Source: Salvia splendens
Taxonomy: Eukaryota > Streptophyta > Magnoliopsida > Lamiales > Lamiaceae
Reading direction: 5' to 3'
Assembly (NCBI RefSeq): GCF_004379255.2
Contig: NC_056041.1
Span: 2,852,001 to 2,916,000 of the forward strand
Length of the DNA: 64,000 bases
The notes below the pieces were generated by a model. The model was not told the DNA's origin and searched no databases. It saw only the letters and a program-made list of their open reading frames with translations. Position 1 is the stretch's first letter, and each line of letters opens with the position of its first letter. This document shows, piece by piece, positions 22,577 through 34,900 of the stretch. The position numbers and the translations under genes were made by a program.

Positions 22577-23261
22577 TGATGAATCCGCGAATTTCTGGTG
22601 TTAGTAAATGCTGGTAGAGAATAAAGATCACGACACAGAGAATTTACGTGGTTCGATTTACTGAGGTAAATCTACGTCCACGGGAAGAAAAGAGGGCAGA
22701 GTTGTATTGCTTGATCTGTTTTCTACAGCTTACAATACAGACTTGCTATTTTATATTTGATCTCTAGAAAGCGAGAGAGTCTAACCCTATCTATCTGATC
22801 TAGGTTCTATTTATACAAAGGACCAAGATCGTGGCATGCAGCACCATTTACTAGGTAGTGGATGTCGTGGAGATCGTGGCGATCTTGCATGGGTCCACTA
22901 TCCTGCATGAGTTAACGACTGCTTGACACCACTAAATAGATCGTGGGTGTAGTGGAGGTGGAAATCCTGCATGAGTCCACTATCTCCTAGTTCGGTCGAA
23001 TACTGAGACCGAACTGCTGAATTATTGCCGAGCAGCTTTTGCCGATCTGAGAGTAGAGCTTGATGCCGACCTGAGAGCAGAGTTTGATTGGTTGGCTTTT
23101 ACCGAGCTGTAGGCTGGGGCCGAACTCTTTGGTTGTGCCGAACTGAACTCTTTAGTCATGCCGGACTGATACTCTTTAGTCATGCCGAACTGATACTCTT
23201 TCTTGGGCTTTAGGCTGATGGGCTTTACTGCTGTTGGGCTTGTTTAGTACGTACTCCATCA
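22577..23261 (-). repeat. 5' LTR of the Tat-like element
   Basis: 685 bp, same length as the 17587-18271 copy and without any difference that I could find by eye. In this orientation it drives transcription leftwards through Gag. The duplicated target TCTTG follows at 23262-23266. Confidence 0.95.
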
Positions 23262-23266
23262 TCTTG

Positions 23267-24381
23267 CTTAGACTGAGACTGAGGTAGTAGTAATATTTAG
23301 TTTTTCGGATGCAATATCATATACAATTTCACTTAAATTAAACTTGATAACATTATTTATACGAGACAACACAATATAACCAAAAATTGTTTTCTTAAAA
23401 TTTGCCTATTCATTTTATTCGCAATCTCATTTTAGATTCATTAGTCATTACAACTGTTTTTAATGTTTACCATGACATATTTTTTAGTGTATATCTATTA
23501 ACACAACTTTTATAAAAAAAATTATTTATAATAACTTAAATAAATTTATAAAAAGTAATTGACTTTTATAAATTATATGTAGAATTTTCAGCGTCGATTT
23601 AGTTTATGGTCTATTTTAAATGGCATGGCATAATTAATTAATAGATGCAAACCATATGTCAACCAATGCTGAATAAGGGCCTCTAGCTAAGATATAATAT
23701 GATACTAATAAATATATATCAGTCGAATAGAATCCTACCATCCACCTAATTAACTTGAAGAAATAGTTATGGACTATGTCTATCGAACTAATTTTTATTA
23801 ATACTATCGGTTAATTGATCTTAAGTTGAATATGCTACAATTAAGATAATTTATTGTTAATAAATTAACAGGTACTACTATAGAGTAATTAATACTGGTT
23901 TTACAACGATATGTGGAGTATGTAAATCAACTATAGTCTATAAAGATCTGGCATTTTAATACAGATAAAATTAAAAAAGTATTCGTAAGCAGATCTTGTT
24001 AGTATAATAACCTGTAAATAAAACCAAACAAAATTGAGAAAAAAACAAATAAAATAATTAACGACCGACTTGGGCCTGACAATATTGGAACTATCAAATT
24101 GGCTGTCAAATTTTGACGCGCTTAGTGGAATTAGGATATCGTAATTTAGTGCAATGTATGGTGGGTTATGGACAAGAATTTTAGGTTAAGTTTGGCCTAT
24201 TGTTAGTTTTTTCCTGAGTTTAATTTCTAGAGATTGTGATATTAATTATATTATCTGTAGAATAAAATTTCATGTGCTAATTATATTTTGTCTAAACTAA
24301 ATTTAATTAGATTTCTTAACATAATAAAATGTCTCATTGTACCATTTTAGTACATCCACAAATAAAAAGCTAATTCACATA
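23267..24381. other. Intergenic AT-rich spacer
   Basis: No open frame of note and no recognised repeat ends. Unassigned. Confidence 0.4.
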
Positions 24382-24602
24382 CTCCCCAGTCTCTAAAGAA
24401 TATGCACTTTGGGTTCGGCACGAATTTTAATGCAAAATTGGTAAAGTGAGATAGAAGTAGAGAGAAAAAGTAAATAAAGATTATTAGTGAGAATGAGTCT
24501 CACCTCAGTGGAGAGAAAAGAGTTTCCAAAATTAGAAAATGTATATTTTTTGGGACGGACTAAAAAGGAAAGAGTGTATATTCTTATGGAACAGAGAGAA
24601 AG
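24382..24602. mobile_element. Stowaway-like MITE, family B
   Basis: 221 bp flanked by TA. The left end CTCCCCAGTCTCTAAAGAATATGC and the core GGGTTCGGCACGAATTTTAATGC match family B; the right end (GGAACAGAGAGAAAG inverted) has decayed. Confidence 0.7.
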
Positions 24603-24604
24603 TA

Positions 24605-26375
24605 TTTTTTATAAAATTTAAATATAAATATAGCGCAATATTTTTTCTATCTATTTTTTTCACATTTTAAAAAATTACACGAAATCAGAACAAAACTAAA
24701 AATCGAGGACAAATGGAGTATTTCATAAGGTCCTGTTTGACGCGTTGCATTTTCTTTCCTCAATTAATGGAGTAGTTCGTGGCTCTGTATATGTGACATG
24801 CATAATAATTTACTAATCCATACTTCTAGAATAATAGTAGTATGAAGGAGTAGGACGCTATTAAATACCCTTGTACAAATATGGGCAACATTATAACTTC
24901 AATTCTCTCAAATTTAATTATAATGTAATGATATGTTACATACCTTATTTTAAATAAATAAAAAAAACTGTGAAGCATTCACTCCGTTGTATATCTAGAG
25001 TCAGGGCTTCAAGATTAGATTGAGTCATTGAGAGTACTTTTTTGAAAAGGAAATTTAATCAAATTAATGTTAGAGTATCCTTGAAAGTTGGATTGTTTTG
25101 TGCAACTGCAAAAGTGGATCCATCAACTTTCTTACTAATAAGGGGCATTAGTAACGGGCGCAGGGGGCACCACACCGCCCGTAGCCTAGCAGCACGGTGT
25201 GGCTTCGTTGGGCAGGGGAATGGCTCCGGTGCTTCCTGGATGTCGCCGCCCATTGCAGGTGCGACGTCACCTCTAGAATGCGAACTTTCAAAAAAATTTC
25301 AAATTCTATGAATAATTAAATACAATAATATTTCAAATTCATTTAATTTGCTCTCTCCCACAAAACTATCCATCTACACAAATGGATTTGATCCCAAACA
25401 ACAACAATCTCATTGCTTCTTGATATACTTGTTGAGACGAACCACTAAATAAAATGAAGATACAAGATATATTAAAGTTGAGATAAGATAAACCCTAAAA
25501 TAATTGTTGAGACACTATATTTTTCTCAAAAAATTGTGAGAGAACTAATGCAGCTATTAGAGACAAATTTAATTCATACAAAATCAACAAAATAAACATT
25601 GATTAGCTTACGGTAATTTTATTAGTATATCATATCACTGAATCCCTTCATATAATTAACTTAGAACTGACTATGGGTTATGATCTTCATCCTTGTCCTT
25701 TAATCTATATCACTATTATAGATCCTTTGTTAAGAAAATTGAGTATTATAGGTACTAGCACTTTTAACATGTTTCTATTAGCATAAAATTATAGATTAAG
25801 GCCCAACACATAAAAATATTGGATCCCCACTAAATATAAAAGCCTATATATGGCCCATATATTCGAATGGGCTACTTGTATATTTCGCCAAAAGCAATCA
25901 TTTTATTTACTTGAATTATAATTCAATTTACATCAAAATTTTCTGGATGTGATCGCCAAATTAATATTTGCGTGCATACGAATTTAAAACATACTATCTT
26001 GTTTTTTTATTTAATTATTGAAGTGATAAAATCTACGTGCGTGTCAGCAGTGTGTGTAAAATATACGGAGTAGTAATACTATATCACTTCACTGAGAATG
26101 CCAAACTAGGAAACCTTAGTTTTGAAAGATTTTTATTTCATAACTTATGTCTAGGACTTGAAGTTAGTGAGCACATGTATCATGATTTAATGAAGTGAAA
26201 AAACTGAGATCCTATATTCCTATTGAAAATATAATATAGAACTACTACATTTCAATATTATGAAAGATACTACATCCCTAAATTTTGAAATGGGTCCAAG
26301 ATCTATTTGATTCAAACTTCAGAGCACATGTTTCTTTAATAAAATAAAATTCAAATTGAAAATGAGACGAAAGAC

Positions 26376-26406
<31 letters not shown>

Positions 26407-27110
26407 TAAAGACAAATGAAAGCGGTGGCGACACCAACCGAGTGAGGCGGAGCTGTCGTTAATACGGCCAAAACACCAAACGCGGTTTCCTAACTGAAAA
26501 TAGTTACTACTCCACTTTCGTAGTAATTAGCACTTGCGGGACCCACACGAATTGGCTGGTTTGAAATATCGGTATTTTCCTTTTTTTGTTTGTTTCGCAT
26601 TTTGTATAGGAATTACAAGAAAATAAAATAAAATATTTGTCGGCAGAAAATAATCATTTTAGATCATTCTGGACCCATTTTAATTTAAGTTGGTGGAAGT
26701 AAAATTGTGTTGATTAAAAATAGATAAAAAAAAAGTTTGGTGGTTCAGTTACCTGAGTCACTTTCAAGATTGTCCAAGGTTGTGTTTACAAGTTAAATTG
26801 AATTTGTATTTTTTTTATATAAATAAATGCTTGCTAACCGGCAGCACCATTTTTTACAAAGGGTAATTTCGATTTGTTTAGAGGTGGATGAAATGATTGG
26901 ACACAATTAAACCGTGGTAATAGAGAAGGGTCTTGTATTAGATTTTTTGAGTACGTAGATTTCTGTTTATAAATCATCTCCCTAGTATTGCTTCCAGTAA
27001 TGGATCAAATGGAATATAAAATTTACCGAGTAAATTGACAGCTAATATATTACTACTATCAAAACAGCAGATACAGTGGGGCCCACTACCATCACTATGG
27101 TAGGAATAAA
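24605..27110. other. Intergenic spacer upstream of the boron transporter
   Basis: AT-rich, no gene recognised. A GC-rich island at about 25140-25275 (starting GGGGCATTAGTAACGGG) contrasts sharply with its surroundings and may be a degraded MITE. A (CA)n microsatellite of about 16 units lies at 26371-26402. Confidence 0.4.
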
Positions 27111-27153
27111 CACACAACATTCGCTGCTCGATATCCATAAATCTCTCTCTCAC

Positions 27154-27162
27154 ATGAACTGA
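27154..27162 (+). promoter_or_regulatory. Minimal upstream ORF (ATG AAC TGA) in the probable 5' leader of the boron transporter
   Basis: A two-codon reading frame sits in a CT-rich leader about 35 bp before a donor site (GAG|GTAGG, intron 27198-27870). Its presence in the mature leader depends on an unproven transcription start near 27120-27140. Confidence 0.35.
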
Positions 27163-27878
27163 GCTGGAAATAGGAAGCTGAAAGAGATATAGAAGAGGTA
27201 GGCGTTTTTCTTGACCAAACGGCGCCGGAAGATAACATTTTTATCAGTGTTCTCATCTTTTATTCGACTAAGTTGCCCACCCTCATTTTTATTTCTTGAA
27301 TCAGATCAGTCCATTGTGTGCAATTTGCGTGTTTTTGTAATTTTGAGAATGTGTGGCCTTTATGTGTTATCACTCCGTGTAGTTAGTTGGTAGCGTTATT
27401 GTCTTTGATGGAGATTGAATGGTTTATAGGAGAGAGCGAGATTCAATTATTTTTGCAACTGATTTCACCTACACACACGAAATTGCCACAAACACCGAAT
27501 CACACACCGTGTATATAAGCAACAATCTTGTGATAAATTTGATGTCTTGTGTAGTTTATCACGTGCACTAGCGGAAAAAAGGTAATCCCGCTACGAATCA
27601 TCTTGAACATTTTCTTCATCGTAAAGAATGCAGTTTTGATGATCTGTGTTATCTGGGAAATGGGTTACTTCTATTTCTATGATGGTGCAAATGGGAATGA
27701 TAAAGATGGATTTTTTGAGATTGTATTTGCACTTTTTTGGATTCTAATACTGACTCCTTTGTAAGAAACCCATTGATTCATGCACCAATGCTGTTATGGT
27801 GATAATTATTTGTGTTGCATTCATACATTTCTGGAAATTTTGCTAACCTTCATGTTTTTCTTGATTATAGGAAGCACC

Positions 27879-30800
27879 ATGGATGGCCTCAAGACTCCTT
27901 TCAGGGGAGTCAAGAAGGATTTCAAAGGCCGGTTAGCATGCTACAAGGAGGACTGGCTGGATTCATGTGGCTCGGGTGCAAGGTCTGTCTTTTTCATTGC
28001 CTTGCTATTGAGTGATGGAGAGGGAGGGTTTATATTGTGTGGTGTTCTGTTTCAACAAAGTTCTGAATTTGATCTCTATTGTCATTCACCATTGCAGGAT
28101 TCTTGCTCCAACAGCCTACATTTTCTTCGCTTCTGTTCTCCCCGTGATAGCCTTCGGAGAGCAGCTAAGTCGAGAAACAGGTCAGTTTGAACTTTATAGG
28201 GCAGTAGATGTATCTTTTGATTTGCTTGAACAATGATTTGTGTAGAAATGAATAGTTAGCCCCATAGAGTGAGATTCTCCCACTTACTAATAGCAAGTTT
28301 CCAACTTACTGATAAGTACTCTGCTTTCGAAACAGATGGAAGCTTGAGCACCCCGGAAACTCTTGCTTCTACAGCTATCTGTGGAGTCATTCATTCAATT
28401 TTCGGTGGCCAGCCATTATTGATCTTAGGGGTTGCAGAACCAACCATCATTATGTACTCCTACCTTTATAGTTTTGCTAAAAAAACCGTGGGAACGGAGC
28501 TGTATCTAGCCTGGGCCGCGTGGTACATAACATAACCAGCATCAGTATTTTCTTTCCGTTTAATCTTTTCCATGCAAGATAGCATGCCGAGTAACCTTTT
28601 GCATCTGATTTTCTTGTCAGGGTCTGCGTCTGGACTTCTTTGATGCTGTTTCTTCTTGCTATATTCAATGCTTGCACCATCATCAAGCGATTTACAAGAG
28701 TAGCAGGGGAACTTTTCGGCATGTTAATTACGGTTCTTTTCCTTCAAGAGGCCATCAAGGTAAACTTATATTTGCCCCTTTCCCTTGTAGCATCTACTAG
28801 CTGCTCCACAGTAAAAATGCTAGGGTAATTGCATTTTTGTAACTCGTATTGGTTGAATGCTAACAGGGTGTGGTGAGTGAATTCAGCATTCCAGCAGGTG
28901 AAAATGCCTCCGAAGAGAAATTCCAATTCCAGTGGCTTTACACTAATGGATTACTCGGTGTCATATTTTCTATTGGCGTCCTTATCACTGCCCTCAAGAG
29001 CACGCAAGCTAGGTCCTGGCGTTATGGCTCAGGTACAGTGAGTTTATTTATTGAAATGGCATACTTATATCATTGTCGTAGCATTAATTAACTATGTTGT
29101 GTTGATTCATATCCTCTGGCCTATTTGGACAGGCATGTTTAGGAGCCTTATTGCAGACTACGGAGTTTGCTTGGCAGTTATAGTATGGACTGCATTGTCC
29201 TATAGTATACCACGCAAGATCCCTTCAGGAGTCCCAAGGCGACTTTTCTGTCCCGATCCTTGGGATCCTGAATCCTTGTATCACTGGACAGTGATTAAGG
29301 TATTGCTTCTTTTTCATACAATTATTTGATATTGTATAGCACGCACTTAATGTCTCGTTAAATGGAATATCAGGACATGGGGAAGGTACCGGCAATGTAC
29401 ATTTTTGCTGCGATAATACCAGCCTTGATGATCGCGGGTTTATACTTTTTCGATCACAGTGTAGCTTCACAGTTGGCACAACAAAAGGAATTCAATCTGA
29501 AAAAGCCATCTGCTTACCATTATGATATCATGTTGCTCGGAGTTATGGTATGTAACATTTATGCTAATTTTGGCTAGATTTTCAAGTTTTCTGCTCTGCT
29601 GAGAGTTGTATCGTTGTTATTTCAGACTTTGATCTGTGGATTGCTCGGACTGCCTCCTTCGAATGGTGTTCTTCCGCAGTCACCTATGCACACACGGAGT
29701 CTTGCAGTCCTTAAGAAGCAGGTAGGAGTCACGACAAAGGAGAAATTCTCACATCATATGAGAACAAAGAAAAAGAACTGTTTAATAATCAAGTGCTGAT
29801 GATCTGCAGTTGATACGGAAGAAAATGGTGAAGTCTGCAAAGGAGGGCATGAAACTGCAAGCGAGCAACTCGGAGATATATGGGCGAATGCATGCTGTGT
29901 TTGTTGAAATGGAGGGTGGCGCTCATTCAGTACGTGCTCATTTTTGTCTCGTTCCATTTCTACAGCTGCTGTTTAGTTAGTATCTAATCTCGTGTTTTGC
30001 TGCAGCATGCTGCGGACAATGACCTAGCAAGCCTGAAGGAAGCTGTCATGAGCCATGATGATACGGACTCAGATAGCGCATTCGACCCTGAAAAGTGCAT
30101 TGATCTCTACTTGCCTGTCCGAGTAAACGAGCAGCGGGTCAGCAATTTGTTGCAGTCCTTACTTGTTGGCCTTGCCATATGTGCTACTCCCGTGCTCAAG
30201 TTGATACCTACCTCGGTCTTGTGGGGATACTTCGCCTACATGGCCATTGACAGTCTCCCCGGCAACCAGTTCTGGGAGAGGATTCTGCTGCTGTTTGTTC
30301 CACCAGGCCGTCGCTTCAAGTAAGCCTCGTATATCACACTCTACAAATATTAGGCTGCATCGTTCTTTTAACTTACTCATCATTGTTCCTCGTGCAGAGT
30401 CATCGAAGATTTCCATGCCTCGTATGTGGAGGGGGTCCCGTTCAAATACATCTTCATGTTCACAATATTTCAGCTCGCCTACCTCCTGTTGTGCTTCGGA
30501 ATCACATGGATACCGATAGCTGGGATCTTGTTCCCGTTGCCTTTCTTCCTCTTGATAAGCATACGAGAGCACATTCTTCCCAAGGTGTTCCCGTCTCACT
30601 ATCTTCGCGAACTAGACGCAGCTGAGTACGAAGAAATCATTGGACGCTCATTCAAGAACCGGAGTCTATCCATCAGTCTATCCCTCAAGGTAGTTTTTCT
30701 TCATCTTCTCCTCTTGGCGCCTCTCGAAAAACTGAGTCTTGAGTTTATATGGAAAAAAAAACAGGAGAGGGACATGTCCGACATCGACACTGATGGAAGC

Positions 30801-31004
30801 TCCCCTGATGTATCGTCTGCTGAAATATTGGATCAGATGACGACGCGCAGAGGTGAACTAAAGCACCGGTCGGTCAGCTTCAACGACAGGCAGCTTCAGG
30901 TTCGTTTTGTTTCTTTCTGTTTTTCCACGTGTTGATTAGACGAAAACTGTCCTTAACTAGGCTGTGTTGTGCAGACTGTGCCAGAAGGTTCGGGTGGGCT
31001 GTAA
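27879..31004 (+). CDS. BOR: Boron (borate) transporter, SLC4-like BOR family
   Basis: Thirteen exons join in frame: 27879-27982, 28098-28180, 28336-28522, 28621-28759, 28867-29032, 29133-29299, 29374-29547, 29626-29721, 29810-29929, 30006-30319, 30398-30689, 30765-30899, 30975-31004. They give 668 residues. The protein is a multi-pass borate exporter of the anion-exchanger family that loads or detoxifies boron at the plasma membrane. Recognised segments are [93 protein letters not shown] and the tail [21 protein letters not shown] 5' UTR intron probably ends at 27870, eight bases before the ATG. A second TATA-like site (TATATAAG, about 27511) with a donor at 27581 could give an alternative leader. 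Gene neighbours suggest the BOR6/BOR7 clade; that is inference. At 668 residues it is somewhat shorter than BOR1. Confidence 0.93.
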
Positions 31005-31575
31005 ACGCGAGATCATCAATGCTGCTTATCGTCTGCATATACGCGTGGAGGGAATGGGAGAAACGGCATTGTAGGAAGAAGTGATAGGCTCTTCTTTTCT
31101 CTGCAGATATCATGAGGTGCAGAGGACCTCCATTTTATGTGGCATTTGGAAATGGCTGAGTGAAAAAGAAAGGCTGATGAAGAAATGAAGCGAAGGGGTT
31201 GGAAGAGGAAGTGTTTATAGAGAAGCTACTATATATATGGTGCAGCTAGATGAAGAACTATACACCTACAACACTAATGAATTTGTAGTACTAGTATATT
31301 TGAGTTAGGAACGTAAGTGTATGGTTTAATGGAATTGATTCAAATTCTTTCTTAATTCACTAATACGTGTGTACAATAATTAAATTTAATTGAAGTTATT
31401 TTTGTATTTAAATTTTCGTTTCAATTGAATAATATTTATTACCTTGATTATTAAATTAGTAAACTATAGTAAAAACGGTATTGTACGAAAAATAAAAATA
31501 AATTTAAAGAAGTGATAATATAAAAATTGAAAATGTATAAAATAAATTAATTTAAATGAAAAATAAAAGTTGATA

Positions 31576-31679
31576 CTTCCTCTGTCCCACCATAACTAAA
31601 CACTTACTTTTTGCGCTCATTTTGAAAATTCCTCTTACTTTATATTCTGTCCACTTTAATTATTGTGGGACGGAGGAAG
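31576..31679. mobile_element. Short Stowaway-like MITE (104 bp)
   Basis: The left end CTTCCTCTGTCCCACCATAA and the inverted right end CTTCCTCCGTCCCACAATAA are nearly perfect terminal inverted repeats, flanked by TA. It lies between the converging boron transporter and potassium channel genes. Confidence 0.82.
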
Positions 31680-31992
31680 TATAAAACATACTAACATCAC
31701 TAAGAAATTTTAAAAAAAGAACTAAAACAAAGAAAACAGAGGAAAAAAAGGAAAACAAAAAATCGAATATGAAAAAACAAAGAAAACAAGAAAAAGAATC
31801 ACAACCACAAATAGGCAGATCATACAAAATTATTTTTCAATGTCGTTGGCCATTGCAAATTACTTGGAACGAACTCTACATGAGAGAAGTGGTAATGGCA
31901 TGATCCATCAACCTTGGGATCCCTCTTCCTACACTTATAAGTTACATACAAACACAAAATCAGTTCAAAACTTGACAACAACATTTCTTGCT

Positions 31993-34900
31993 CTAAAGTT
32001 CGCTTGTCGCCGTTTCCTCTCCACCAGCCAGCACAAGATGATCACCATCTCGTACCGCAGCCAAATCTTCAACCAAATAACCATCTTTTGTCGCTACTTT
32101 CGTGGCGCGAAAATCAAACTTCTGGCACCCGACCTCAACCAGCTCTGCAATGGATCCAGGCAGAAGCACCAGCTTCCCCGACGTGTCACCCTTCTCCAGA
32201 CAACTAAGGGTCACTCTAGCGCACCTCTGCGGCATCCCAAGATTGGATGAACCTGCAGCAGTTTAATGATTTTAAGGTTCTTGATATGATGAACTCTAAG
32301 TAAATGTTCTAGGCCGAATTTCATGATACTTACATCCAGTTTGTGTCTGCCCTGCAAGGGAGCTGCTCAGATGTGTCTGCCCTCTCCTCGTCTTGACATC
32401 ACCGCTGTATGGCCTTCGCTCTCTAGTACCTACCCTCGTCTGAGCAGGCAGCTGAGGTGGATCACTCTTGTGCTCCGCATAATGCGAATTTGCTTGCAGC
32501 AAAGCTTTGATCTCGTCATTGTGGAGATAATTAGCCAAGGCTCGTGGCGTGCAGCCATCCGCGTCTGGCTTCTCTGTATCAGCCCCATTTTCTACCAAGA
32601 ACTTGCAAATTTCAACATATTGACGAGCTACTGCCAGGTGTAGAGCTGTGTTTCCATGGCTGTCGGGCTGCGATATGTCCCCACCAAAGTTCAGTAATGC
32701 TTGAAGCATATATGCTTTGTTCTGCTCGGCTCCAGAGCAAGCAGAGTAGCCTATATCTTTATAAGGCAACGTTGCCTCATTGTCAGACAGAGCCTTTATA
32801 ACGTCATCATGTTTTCCCAACATTGCATCCCATAATGGAACATTTCCTTCAGAATCTGCATGGGAATGATGAGTAATACTCGGACCAGCTATAAATGATT
32901 TTGCAGGTCTTAGTAAACCTAGTAGAAGTACCTTTGCTGTTGGGGTTTGCCCCAAAATCAAGGAGGAGAAGAACATATTCTAGAAAGCCTTTTGCTGCTG
33001 CAAGATTCGGCACTTGCACAACACGCATACGTTCATAAACTATTGAGCTAGTAACTTGTAACCAAGACTCAAAGAATGCAGATTATCCATTACCAAAGCT
33101 CTGCGACCGTTGTTGTCCAACTCACCTGGATCCATACCTTTTCTAAGAATCTGATTCAACAACAGAGCATCGCCCCTATCTGCAGCAAAGCATAAGCTCA
33201 GAGGCATGTCTAATCTTCCTTTAGCCAGAATTTGCTCTGTGTGTGTCAAGATTTCTTGCATCGCTGGATCTTCGTGCCCTTTCAGATGCTGCAACAAAAA
33301 ACCCAACACAATTGCATAGAACCAAATTTATTGGGAGTGCCTACTGCTCATATAGCCAAGGTATTATTACTTGGGTAAAACAATAGCTAATCTCACCAAG
33401 ATTGTCTGTGTCAAAATAATGAATGCTGCTTATTTACCTCAAGGAGATTGTTCATAATTATTGTTGCATCTCCAACGTTATTCTGGAGAACGTTCATCAA
33501 TGCAGTACGATCGAGCCGCAGCAGCTGGCTCAATCTCTTTGTTCGAACAGTAAAAACTTGTGGTCTGTAGCAAAGAAGACCTACTTCGCCACAAACATCC
33601 CGTCTTCATAACCCCGACAACCTAGAACCATTTGCCACAGACATACTTTAGGACCATTTGCATTTACTAATCGTCGGTTACGATAGTAAAGCAGAAAATC
33701 TTCATCAATAATGTTTGGCCTTTTACCCTTTCCGATGCATTTATGTGTGAAATAAAATCCTGGCATCAAGAAAAAATGTGGGGTTACTGCTTGGAACAAT
33801 AGATAAAAATATGGAAAACCAGAGATAGAGAGAGAGCTTACGGCTGCCCCATTAACCAGAATATACATATCTGTAGGTGTTTCATTTTGTAAAATTATGT
33901 CTTCTCCGTCCGGGAAAAACTCAGGTTTCATTATCGAGACCTACAATGCAAAAGGTAACGTGAATTGTGCATAGACCGTGAGAAAGGTAATGTGAATAAC
34001 ACAAAAACACAAAACTACAGATGTTTTCACATAGCATTATCTGATAGATAACATAGTAACAAGACCTATTGTTTTAGGTTAACCAATGCAAAAGGTAATG
34101 TGGATTGTGCAGCAAAGCTTTGCATCTATAATAGCTATTTCTCATCTTTATCACCGCCTTAGTTGTGATTTCTTTACCACATTTGAGATACCATAGACAA
34201 AAACTGAAGTGTTCTGATAGAATAAAAGAAATTGAACAATCTAGAGATGCAAGATTACTACACATTCATTTCTGGAGAACTAGATTTGCCTTGCGTAATT
34301 ATTGAATTATGTCAATAATACATTTTAAAAAGTAAGAGAGCTAATATAAAAATATATAATCACTTTTATCAAGACGGAGGGAATATATTATAAGAAAGAT
34401 ACTAAAATAGAAATACACCAACTAAAACAAGTAAAATAATACTAGTATAATATTAGAGTTGCAAGCAAATTACTTAAATTATACTCCAATATATAGATAC
34501 GGCAATGTTGGTCCTTACCAGCTGAAAGAGCAGGTCATTGGACACTCCATCGAACAAATACACTGTATCAACAAGGGAGTAGAAGAGAAATTGTGAGATT
34601 TTTGAACGAATCGCCTTTGGAAGGGAATCAACTGTCTCTTGCTGCTGAACCCCCTCAGCGTCAATTCTGTACTTGAGGCTCAAGTGCGCTAGCATCATAT
34701 CTTGCATGTGCTCCGGAATATTGTTCCTTTTCCCAAAGCTCAAAGCAGCATTGATAGTTTCTCTCTGCAGAATGTCAGCTATCAGCTGCCTAAGAATGAT
34801 ATCTCTGAAAGTGTAGGTTTCATCTAACACATGCATTTTATATTCAAGAAAAACACAGATGACCATATATACACTTACAAATTTCCTAGTTTTGTTGGTG

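Larger units (their letters stand above)
17587..23261 (-). mobile_element. Ty3/gypsy LTR retrotransposon, Tat-like, RT/protease-deleted (non-autonomous)
   Basis: A complete 5.7 kb element in minus orientation, bounded by two 685 bp LTRs and a perfect 5 bp duplication TCTTG (17582-17586 and 23262-23266). Next to the 5' LTR (22576 downward) the sequence TGGCGCCGT, a primer-binding site fitting the 3' end of tRNA-Asp, starts one base inside. A polypurine tract with a run of eight G (minus strand) abuts the 3' LTR at 18272-18284. Gene order on the minus strand is Gag, RNase H, integrase, then tandem repeats and LTR. No protease or reverse transcriptase lies between Gag and RNase H. Order, primer type and repeats before the 3' LTR fit the Tat lineage. 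Confidence 0.93.

Noticed and set aside
25042..25311. 89-residue open frame on the plus strand
   Set aside because: No domain, odd composition from the GC-rich island, and no splice or promoter context.
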